Source of the DNA: Salinicoccus sp. UBA3372
GTDB lineage: Bacteria > Bacillota > Bacilli > Staphylococcales > Salinicoccaceae
DNA: 8,976 bases
NCBI GenBank assembly: GCA_002360325.1
Contig: DEQG01000065.1
Span: 35,947-44,922, forward strand
Reading direction: 5' to 3'
This document shows, piece after piece, positions 1-5,631 of the stretch. The translations under genes were made by a program, and so were the position numbers. Position 1 is the first letter of the stretch, and every line of letters starts with the position of its first letter. The notes below the pieces were generated by a model. That model had not been told where the DNA came from. It ran no database searches and saw nothing but the letters and a program-made list of their open reading frames with translations.

Positions 1-26
1 TTATTGACAGACTAATCACTAAATTC

Positions 27-61
27 AAAATAAAAAAGCCTTAAAAAGACTCTTTTATTTT
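27..61 (-). terminator. Rho-independent terminator of the metallo-hydrolase gene
   Basis: Read on the minus strand, AAAATAAAAGAGTC (61-48) and GGCTTTTTTATTTT (40-27) pair over 14 bases, with two G-T wobbles and a 7-base loop TTTTTAA. The hairpin begins 7 bases past the TAG stop of the hydrolase. The stem is AT-rich and the T-run forms part of the 3' arm, so it could also work in the opposite direction for a gene left of the window. Confidence 0.7.
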
Positions 62-68
62 AATATTC

Positions 69-803
69 CTAAATATTGAGCACCATTCCGGCTTCAGCGA
101 GCTGTATCTCTTCCTTTCCATGCTGTTTGGCACTGTCGAGCAAAGCTTCCAGTGCGCCCCTGTGGGGCAGATTAGTTAAAATAGTCAGGCCCGCATCAGA
201 TTTTGCCGCGAGCCGGCCTGCTTCCCCCGCATTCATATGTCCCTCCGATCTAGCATCGAAGCCTTCATAGAAACTGCAGTCTGTGAGCAGCAGATCTGCG
301 CCGAATGCAAACCGGATAAGTCCGGCATTATAGCTTGAGTCCGAAGTGTATACGAGAGTCGAACCTGAATCATCCACTGCTCTCACTGCATAAGTTTCCA
401 CCGGATGAGCAGTACGGTGGAAATCAAACTTGAACGGACCGATTTCGAATTTACTGTTCTTCCTGATTGTATGGAATTTGCTGTACTTCGCCTGTTTCAG
501 CAGTTTGACTGCTGCACCGCTGTCCGGGCCATACAGATTCAAATGCTGGCTGCGGTGATTGAACCGCCCTGCCAGCCTGCGTGCCAGCATGAACGCTGCT
601 ACATCTGCAGCATGATCATGGTGATAGTGTGTCAATATAATATGGTGGATATCATGGATACCGATGTAATCCTGTACATGTGCTGCTATACCGCTGCCGG
701 TATCAATGAGTACAGTAAATCCATCTTTCTCCAAAAGATAGCCGGAAGTCGCTTCATTATTTTTAGGGAAACTGTTCCACATACCTACGATCGTAATTTT
801 CAT
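69..803 (-). CDS. YhfI-like MBL-fold metallo-hydrolase
   Basis: A cytoplasmic 244-residue metallo-beta-lactamase-fold protein of the RNase Z/YhfI-like branch, probably a two-metal phosphodiesterase or related hydrolase; the substrate cannot be read from sequence. Metal ligands are visible in order: the HxHxDH motif THYHHDH (residues 58-64), His133 in TAHPVETYAVR, Asp155 in YTSDSS, and His189 in SEGHMNAGEAG. The N-terminus MKITIVGMWNSFP followed by NEATSGYLLE matches the YhfI type, and there is no signal peptide or membrane segment. The reading frame is open 25 codons further upstream (to 878), but I chose the ATG at 803-801 because GGGGA lies about 8 bases before it and the family begins here; the upstream codons are Cys/Asn-rich and look non-coding. 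It lies downstream of the RND pump on the same strand, separated by a terminator, so it is probably transcribed separately. Family assignment is firm; the precise activity is not. Confidence 0.9.
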   Translation of the reverse strand: MKITIVGMWNSFPKNNEATSGYLLEKDGFTVLIDTGSGIAAHVQDYIGIHDIHHIILTHYHHDHAADVAAFMLARRLAGRFNHRSQHLNLYGPDSGAAVKLLKQAKYSKFHTIRKNSKFEIGPFKFDFHRTAHPVETYAVRAVDDSGSTLVYTSDSSYNAGLIRFAFGADLLLTDCSFYEGFDARSEGHMNAGEAGRLAAKSDAGLTILTNLPHRGALEALLDSAKQHGKEEIQLAEAGMVLNI

Positions 804-829
804 GGTATCATCCCCGTTCCGTTTATTAT

Positions 830-898
830 CTATACCCGCATGAGTGCAAGCACAAGCAGAATTTTTATAATTATGCATTGAAGTGCAGATGTTTTCAT
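830..898 (-). CDS. Possible 22-residue hydrophobic peptide (micro-ORF)
   Basis: ATG at 898-896 is preceded by a perfect AGGAGG with a 10-base spacer, and the frame runs 22 codons to TAG at 832-830. The product starts MKTSALQC, continues with a short hydrophobic stretch (IIIKILLVLALM) and ends in RV, so it could be a membrane-active peptide or a leader. Its ribosome binding site is the 3' arm of the terminator hairpin at 907-936, and its stop lies 26 bases before the metallo-hydrolase ATG. I recognise no family. AGGAGG may be present only because the terminator stem happens to contain it, and the region overlaps the candidate SigB-like promoter. Existence as a gene is uncertain. Confidence 0.25.
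   Translation of the reverse strand: MKTSALQCIIIKILLVLALMRV
832..857 (-). promoter_or_regulatory. Possible SigB-like promoter for the metallo-hydrolase
   Basis: On the minus strand GGGTAT (837-832) matches the SigB -10 consensus exactly, and GCTTGT (857-852), 14 bases upstream, matches only 3 of 6 bases of the -35 GTTTAA. A start around 824-826 would leave a short leader containing the GGGGA ribosome binding site before the ATG at 803. No good SigA promoter was seen in the 804-956 gap. The weak -35 keeps this tentative. Confidence 0.25.
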
Positions 899-906
899 AA
901 AATAAA

Positions 907-936
907 AACCTCCTGCAAAGTTCATTACAGGAGGTT
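907..936 (-). terminator. Rho-independent terminator of the RND pump gene
   Basis: On the minus strand AACCTCCTG (936-928) and CAGGAGGTT (915-907) form a perfect 9-bp stem with a 12-base loop, followed by TTTATTTT. It lies 20 bases past the TAA stop of the pump gene and separates it from the metallo-hydrolase. The 3' arm contains AGGAGG, an ideal Shine-Dalgarno sequence for the ATG at 898. Confidence 0.85.
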
Positions 937-956
937 CTCGCCCGGATTGATGGTCT

Positions 957-3900
957 TTATTTATCCGAACGGTCATTTTTCATTTTGTCGATTAATTTCT
1001 GCATCTCATTGATGTAGTCTTCTTTTGATTCAGTGTTGTCATACTCTTTGATTTCAGGTGCTTTTTGTTCCCCCGGGTGGTGATAATCGTAATTTTGATC
1101 ACCATCTGGCTGAGTCATTTCCTGGGCTTCTTCCCGTTTCTTCGCATCAATTTCTTTTTGCGTAATGACCTGGCCGTCAGGTGTCATATACTTTTTATGC
1201 ATATTACGGGTTTCTTTATCTATATAGCTGTAGAAGATCGGGATGACGAACAGTGTGAACACTGTACTGCTCAGCAGTCCGCCGATTACGACAGTACCCA
1301 TCGGTGCAATCATATCCCCGCCTTCACCGATACCCATGGCAAGCGGAAGCATCCCGAGTGCCGTAGTGAGAACGGTAATGACAATGGGTCTGAAGCGGTG
1401 CAGTACACTGAGCTCCAGCGCTTCAAGAGTCGACATGCCTTTTTCTTTCTGCTGGTTTGTATAGTCCACAAGAAGTATGGAGTTATTGACGACTATACCG
1501 AGCAGCATTATGATACCGACGAATGAAACGACACTTAACGGACTGTCGGTAATGAATAGCGCAGCCATTACACCGATGATGCTGAGCGGCATGGCAATGA
1601 TGACTATAAATGGATGTTTGAACGATTCAAACTGTGCAACCATCACAAGATAGATGAATATGATGCCGAGAATTAAAGCGAGGAGCATCTGCGGCAGCGC
1701 GTCCGTGAGCATTTCCAGATCTCCGCCTATGGAATAAGATGTTTCATCGCTGTAATCTGCACTTTCCAACAAGTCTTCAACATACGGCCCGGCCTGATTT
1801 AAAGACATGCTTGGAGAATAAGTGACTGTCAGTTCACTTGTCTCTTCCGAATCTGCTCTTGTAATCAGAGGGAGCATTTCAGCTTCTTCAAGGTCTGCCA
1901 CTTCACTGATTTCCACAAATTCACCCTCGGCATTCGGAATTTCGATGCTTTCGAAATTCTCTGCACTTTCAAGAAATGCCGATGGATATTTAACGACAAT
2001 GGAAAGGAAATCTTCGTTGGTTTCTACAGTTGAAGTTTCTATACCGTTTGAAGCTTCGTACAGTGCCGAACCGATCTGTGCAGGCTGCAGACCGTTTGCT
2101 CTTGCAGCTTCCCTGTCGACAACAACCTGCAGTTCTTCAACCATATCTTCACGGGTGGAAGCGACCTCCTCAATCTGACTGTCTGCTTCAAGTTCTTCAA
2201 TGATGATTTCTTCTGATTCTTCAAGTCTCTCCGAATTGTCATCGGAAATACTGAAAGTCATCGTATTCGGTTCTGAACTCATCCCTGACTGTGACATCGG
2301 AATCACATTAATATCCGCCGATTCATCCAGTGATTCGATATCCTGCTCTATACTGCTGATGAAATCATTTGTCGTCACACTGCGTTCGTCGGGACTGACC
2401 AGAGTCGCAGTGATATTGGCTTTATTCGTTTCTTCCGACATGGACATCGGCTGTGTGGAACCGATGTTGCTTAAATAAATATCAATTTCAGAATGATCTT
2501 CAAGTTCAGCTTCAATACTTTCAACTGTTTCCAAAGTATCCTGGTAGATTGTGCCCTGTTCCTTTTCAACTTCAATAGTAAAGGCACCTTCATCACTTTC
2601 AGGCATTAAAGTCATCCCTTTTGTATATATGCCAAAGATGCCGAGCACCATTAACAAGGCAGTGACTAAAAGTACGATGACTCGGTGGTTTAACGTCCAG
2701 CGTGAAAATCTCCCTAAAACCTTCATGTAAGATCTTTCGCTTCTGACGGCTTCAAGGTTTTCTTCCGGCGCATCAAGTATGCGGCTCGCAAGCATCGGAA
2801 CGACTGTCAGAGCGATAAATAATGATGCGAACAAACTGAATACCACAGTAATCGCAAGCGGCGTGAACAGCTGGCCGACGAGGCCGCTGACAAATACGAC
2901 CGGCAGGAATACGGCACCTGTGGTCAATGTTGCTGCAATGATTGCGGAAGCAACTTCTTTAGTGCCGTCACTTGCTGCTTTTTTAGGATTTTTACCCATC
3001 GACAGATGGCGGTATATATTTTCAATGACGACGACCGAGTTATCCACCAGCAGTCCGATACCGAGTGTCAGTCCCCCGAGTGTCATCAGGTTGATGCTGA
3101 TATCTGTGAAGAATAACAGCGCAAATGTCGTAATTACAGAGAAGGGAATGGCCAAACCTATAATCAAAGGTGCTTTCAGATTTCTGAGGAAAGCAAACAG
3201 TATGACCATTGCCAGAATTGCACCTATAATCAGTGCAGTATATACGCTGTCTATGGCAATATCGATGAATTCGCCTTCGTCATACAGTGTTTCGACGTTC
3301 AGGTTGCTGAATTCATCTTCTTCTAGTTTTTCATTTAAAACTTCATTGAACTCACTATTGACGTTTGAAGCGTTCGCATCGGATGCCAGCATGACATCAA
3401 TGGACATTGCATCTTCCTGGTTCAGTCTGGTGATGGAATTGCTGTCCTGGTTTTCAGTGGAAACATCTGCAATTTCATTAAGGGTTAAAGCCTCTCCATC
3501 CGGCAGATCGGTAATTACAAGTTCTCTCAGTTCCTCCACCCCGTCGATGGTACTGACTGTCCGTGTGGAGATTGAGTTACCAGCCTCCTCATCGATGATG
3601 GTTGCGTTAGGAATGGAGATATCGTTTGCTTCTATAAGCGAAGCGACGTCAGACTGGCTGAGGCCGTATTCGGAAATGGCATCTATATCCAGGTTCACCT
3701 GGATCTCTTCAACAACTGAGCCGTTCTCCGTAATTGAAGCGACCCCTTCAATGTTTTCCAGGTCTGAAATCAGATCACGGACCTGGCCCTGATACTCAGC
3801 GACATTTTCGCCGCTTGATGACACAGCCATCTGAATACTCGGCATCATGGAAATATCAAATTCCAGGAAGGAAGGGTCCCCGGCCTGGTCAGGCAGATCG

Positions 3901-4244
3901 GCCGCCTCCATGGCTTTTGTTATATCGTTCTCTACATCATCTATTGTCATATCATAACCAAATTCCAAAATGACCACGGAAGAACTTTCCTGTGACTGTG
4001 ACTGGATATTAGTCAGGCCGTTGATTGACGAAAGCTCTGATTCAATAGGAATAGTGACATCTTCCTTCACCTCTTCAGGACCTGCGCCCTGGTAAGTGGT
4101 TGCTACAGCCGCGATCGGCGGCTGGACGTTCGGCATCAGCTGCAATGGCAGCTGTGTGAGTGAGACACCCCCGAGCAGCATGAGGATAATCATGACTACG
4201 ACAGTGAATTTAGGACGTCTTATGGAAAAATCCGACAATTTCAA
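957..4244 (-). CDS. swrC: SwrC-like RND efflux transporter (HAE1 type)
   Basis: A 1095-residue RND permease, probably a proton-driven exporter of amphiphilic compounds or drugs; the relative SwrC/YerP of B. subtilis mediates surfactin resistance. The RND layout is clear: TM1 (about 13-32), extracellular loop 1 (33-330), TM2-6 (333-488), TM7 (520-540), loop 2 (545-850), TM8-12 (852-1007). The TM4 motif is GLLVDNSVVVIENI (D401-N402) and TM10 has GIVVNNSILLVDY (N920-N921). AcrB uses DD and K at these sites, so the proton relay resembles the DN/NN subgroup. Both loops are strongly acidic. A hydrophilic ~86-residue cytoplasmic tail follows TM12. The start is TTG at 4244-4242, with AAGGAG 10 bases upstream; the next in-frame Met is residue 18, inside TM1. 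No adaptor or outer-membrane gene is present, as expected in a Gram-positive. The divergent TetR gene probably represses it. Exact substrate is unknown. Confidence 0.93.
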   Translation of the reverse strand: MKLSDFSIRRPKFTVVVMIILMLLGGVSLTQLPLQLMPNVQPPIAAVATTYQGAGPEEVKEDVTIPIESELSSINGLTNIQSQSQESSSVVILEFGYDMTIDDVENDITKAMEAADLPDQAGDPSFLEFDISMMPSIQMAVSSSGENVAEYQGQVRDLISDLENIEGVASITENGSVVEEIQVNLDIDAISEYGLSQSDVASLIEANDISIPNATIIDEEAGNSISTRTVSTIDGVEELRELVITDLPDGEALTLNEIADVSTENQDSNSITRLNQEDAMSIDVMLASDANASNVNSEFNEVLNEKLEEDEFSNLNVETLYDEGEFIDIAIDSVYTALIIGAILAMVILFAFLRNLKAPLIIGLAIPFSVITTFALLFFTDISINLMTLGGLTLGIGLLVDNSVVVIENIYRHLSMGKNPKKAASDGTKEVASAIIAATLTTGAVFLPVVFVSGLVGQLFTPLAITVVFSLFASLFIALTVVPMLASRILDAPEENLEAVRSERSYMKVLGRFSRWTLNHRVIVLLVTALLMVLGIFGIYTKGMTLMPESDEGAFTIEVEKEQGTIYQDTLETVESIEAELEDHSEIDIYLSNIGSTQPMSMSEETNKANITATLVSPDERSVTTNDFISSIEQDIESLDESADINVIPMSQSGMSSEPNTMTFSISDDNSERLEESEEIIIEELEADSQIEEVASTREDMVEELQVVVDREAARANGLQPAQIGSALYEASNGIETSTVETNEDFLSIVVKYPSAFLESAENFESIEIPNAEGEFVEISEVADLEEAEMLPLITRADSEETSELTVTYSPSMSLNQAGPYVEDLLESADYSDETSYSIGGDLEMLTDALPQMLLALILGIIFIYLVMVAQFESFKHPFIVIIAMPLSIIGVMAALFITDSPLSVVSFVGIIMLLGIVVNNSILLVDYTNQQKEKGMSTLEALELSVLHRFRPIVITVLTTALGMLPLAMGIGEGGDMIAPMGTVVIGGLLSSTVFTLFVIPIFYSYIDKETRNMHKKYMTPDGQVITQKEIDAKKREEAQEMTQPDGDQNYDYHHPGEQKAPEIKEYDNTESKEDYINEMQKLIDKMKNDRSDK

Positions 4245-4273
4245 ATTATTTTCGCTCCTTGTTTTTTATGTAT

Positions 4274-4302
4274 TTATTAAAAGTAATCAGTTATTTGTTT
4301 AA
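4274..4302 (-). promoter_or_regulatory. Candidate promoter of the RND pump
   Basis: On the minus strand TTAAAC (4302-4297) and TAATAA (4279-4274) are separated by 17 bases; they match consensus weakly (3/6 and 4/6). The palindrome at 4305-4317 lies immediately upstream, so repressor binding could block polymerase. Other spacings in this AT-rich stretch are possible. Confidence 0.3.
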
Positions 4303-4304
4303 CC

Positions 4305-4317
4305 CAACACCGTGTTG
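4305..4317. promoter_or_regulatory. Probable TetR operator (palindrome)
   Basis: CAACAC-C-GTGTTG is a perfect 6-bp inverted repeat around one central base, the only GC-containing palindrome in the 150-bp divergent gap between pump and regulator. It overlaps the candidate -35 of the TetR gene (4315-4320) and abuts that of the pump, the usual position for an autoregulating TetR repressor. A second copy of the half-site GTGTTG lies at 4376-4381, just before the TetR ribosome binding site. Binding itself is inferred. Confidence 0.6.
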
Positions 4318-4344
4318 TACAATATTAAATACTACCGATATTAT
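4315..4344 (+). promoter_or_regulatory. Candidate promoter of the TetR gene
   Basis: TTGTAC (4315-4320) and TATTAT (4339-4344, 5/6 to consensus) are separated by 18 bases. The -35 overlaps the palindromic operator, which would give autorepression. Predicted start near 4351, leaving a leader of about 44 bases. Confidence 0.4.
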
Positions 4345-4394
4345 GCTGTTCTATCAACAAACAATCTTTAGCCAAGTGTTGAAAAGAGGGAATT

Positions 4395-4988
4395 ATGTCG
4401 AAAATGAGGCGGACAGAAGAGACGAGAAAAAACTTGATTGAGGCGTTCTGGGAGTTATACAGGGAAAAGCCATTAATGAAAATAACAGTCAAAGAAATAA
4501 CAGATAAAGCAGGCTACAACCGGGGCACATTTTATACGTATTTTTCAGATGTCTATGAAATGCAGGATATACTTAAAAAATCCCTGATACCGGAAAAAGA
4601 TATGATACTGGATCCGTTGATGTCCCTGGAAAGAAGCGGCGGCAGAGTGTTTGATTCATTCGAAAAAACCAACGTCTATATGCGTGAAAACAAGGAAAGG
4701 ATAGCTGTGATGATCGGTCCTGAAGGAGATCCGAGCTTTGTCCATGATTTCAAGATGGAGATAAGGAAGATCATCATGAGCTATGTCAATAGTATCGGCA
4801 TCAAAGAGCCTTGGAAGTTTGAATATATTATAGAATACCAGATTTCTGCGCTGATAGGCATATTCCAATTATGGGTTGAAAAGAACGAAGACATGGATGA
4901 ATATGAACTGGCCCGGATGATGGAGGTTGTCTCACATAACGGTGTAACCTCGATGATGGAATCCATGCTGAATGATAAATATAAATAA
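4395..4988 (+). CDS. TetR/AcrR family regulator, probable repressor of the RND pump
   Basis: A 197-residue TetR-family protein, close to the usual ~190-210. The N-terminal DNA-binding domain spans about residues 5-55: helix 1 (TRKNLIEAFWELYREKP) and the helix-turn-helix ITVKEITDKAGYNRGTFYTYF (30-50), with the typical G-Y-N-R-G-T-F-Y-x-Y-F recognition helix. The rest (about 60-197) is helical, probably the dimerisation and ligand-binding domain; it contains Trp140, Trp160 and many Met/Ile residues suited to a hydrophobic pocket. It is divergent from the pump, as yerO is beside swrC/yerP in B. subtilis, and the shared gap holds a palindromic operator. The expected role is to release DNA on binding a pump substrate. 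The ATG at 4395 has GAGGG only 4 bases upstream; the ATG three codons later (4404) is a possible alternative start. Function as a TetR regulator is firm; the target is inferred. Confidence 0.92.
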   Translation: MSKMRRTEETRKNLIEAFWELYREKPLMKITVKEITDKAGYNRGTFYTYFSDVYEMQDILKKSLIPEKDMILDPLMSLERSGGRVFDSFEKTNVYMRENKERIAVMIGPEGDPSFVHDFKMEIRKIIMSYVNSIGIKEPWKFEYIIEYQISALIGIFQLWVEKNEDMDEYELARMMEVVSHNGVTSMMESMLNDKYK

Positions 4989-4990
4989 AA

Positions 4991-5020
4991 CACCTCTTTA
5001 CTTTATATAGTAAGGAGGTG
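4991..5020. terminator. Bidirectional terminator between the TetR gene and the opuAC relic
   Basis: CACCTCTTTACT (4991-5002) and AGTAAGGAGGTG (5009-5020) form a 12-bp stem with one G-T wobble and a 6-base loop TTATAT. On the plus strand only CTTTAT follows; on the minus strand the stem is followed by TTTTATTTAT, a much better T-run. It starts 3 bases after the TetR stop and 3 bases from the TAA of the opuAC relic, so it was probably the native terminator of that gene. Confidence 0.8.
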
Positions 5021-5022
5021 CT

Positions 5023-5252
5023 TTATCCAGCGGGTGCGAGTTCTTCTATTGACTCGATATCCATATATTCAGGTACGAAATACCGTTTCTCGTATCTGTT
5101 GAGTTGGCGCAGAGATCATCAAAGTTCCCTTCGTGCTCTTCATGGTGATTGCCTTGTGTTACAGGCAGCCACGGGGCAGCGGTTGCGTCTGCTTCACCAT
5201 TTGCGATTGCCTGGAATACTGCTGCAGGAGCCACATCAGTGCCGGTCACTTC
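5023..5252 (-). pseudogene. opuAC: Relic of a glycine betaine ABC transporter binding protein (3' end, frameshifted)
   Basis: The minus strand encodes the C-terminal ~76 residues of an OpuAC-type substrate-binding protein. From 5252 it reads EVTGTDVAPAAVFQAIANGE, then ADATAAPWLPVTQGN and a FDDL segment up to NGIS. The reading then continues only in another frame as VPEYMDIESIEELAPAG and TAA (5076-5023). OpuAC-type proteins end in exactly this order: G-x-A-DA-x-x-x-x-WLP, then a VP-x-YM-x-x-x-SIE-x-L terminus. One base is missing near 5075-5077 (TCG-TACCT where TCG-GTACCT would be in frame). Upstream of 5252 the frame meets TAA at 5255-5253 and the family similarity stops, so the N-terminal ~3/4 of the gene is absent. 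The ATPase and permease genes are not here either. In life the protein bound glycine betaine at the membrane surface for osmoprotection. Clearly non-functional unless the frameshift and truncation are assembly faults. Confidence 0.8.
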
Positions 5253-5259
5253 TTAAAAA

Positions 5260-5429
5260 TCAGTGTGATGAATTGTATCTGTCATGACCCTGTGTACCAT
5301 GGCCGTCATTGTATCCTGTGGCGCCTTTACCATTATAATTATGGGACGCTGTTCCTGCCGCTTCTGATGTACTCACGTCATCATCGGGTTTAACTGCATC
5401 AGTACTTTCAATAGTGCATGTTTATCCAT
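5260..5429 (-). pseudogene. Frameshifted small His/Gly-rich ORF of unknown function
   Basis: ATG at 5429-5427 follows a good AGGAG with a 9-base spacer. The frame reads MDKHALLKVLMQLNP-MMT and stops at TGA (5375-5373). If one C is added to the CCC at 5385-5387 the reading passes into a frame open to TGA at 5262-5260: DDDVSTSEAAGTASH and then a Gly/His/Asn-rich tail ending GHDRYNSSH. The restored product would have about 56 residues and no signal peptide. I do not recognise it. The shift sits at a short C-run followed by GATGATGA, a place prone to slippage, so decay, sequencing error or true frameshifting are all possible. It abuts the opuAC relic, and no family similarity connects the two. 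Alternatively only the 18-codon peptide is expressed, or nothing is. Confidence 0.4.
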
Positions 5430-5631
5430 GTGGAACATCTCCTGGATTAAACTGTGTTCAATTTTCAACAAGAGTATTACATATATTGAAGCAGACACGC
5501 AATCAATAACTGTGAAATGTCATTTCGTCCCAAAATTTTTCTTGAATTTAATCTGTTACCAATGAAAATCTCATAATTAATAAGTACAATTGAATAAACT
5601 GATTGTTTTATATTAAGTGGCGGGTGAGAAT
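5430..5631. other. Intergenic gap between the decayed region and the thioesterase gene
   Basis: About 200 AT-rich bases between two divergent reading directions. It holds a 13-bp perfect palindrome GAAATG-T-CATTTC at 5514-5526. On the minus strand TTGATT lies upstream of TATGTAATAC-type -10 candidates for the broken small ORF, but spacing is not ideal. On the plus strand no promoter for the thioesterase gene stands out, although one must lie here if the gene is transcribed alone. No RNA gene was seen. Confidence 0.4.

Noticed and set aside
804..878. N-terminal extension of the metallo-hydrolase to the ATG at 878
   Set aside because: The 25 extra codons have no family match and no good ribosome binding site; the ATG at 803 has GGGGA at proper distance and matches the family start.
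405..881. Plus-strand open frame of 158 codons over the metallo-hydrolase
   Set aside because: It is antisense to a clearly conserved MBL-fold protein, rich in Cys/Met/Ile in no recognisable pattern, and is a shadow frame.
2779..3792. Long plus-strand open frame (337 codons) inside the pump gene
   Set aside because: It is antisense to the RND coding sequence, Ser-rich without recognisable domains, and has no convincing ribosome binding site; it reflects codon bias of the real gene.
5018..5393. Plus-strand open frames across the decayed region
   Set aside because: The minus strand carries recognisable OpuAC sequence here; the plus-strand frames have no family features and no start signals.
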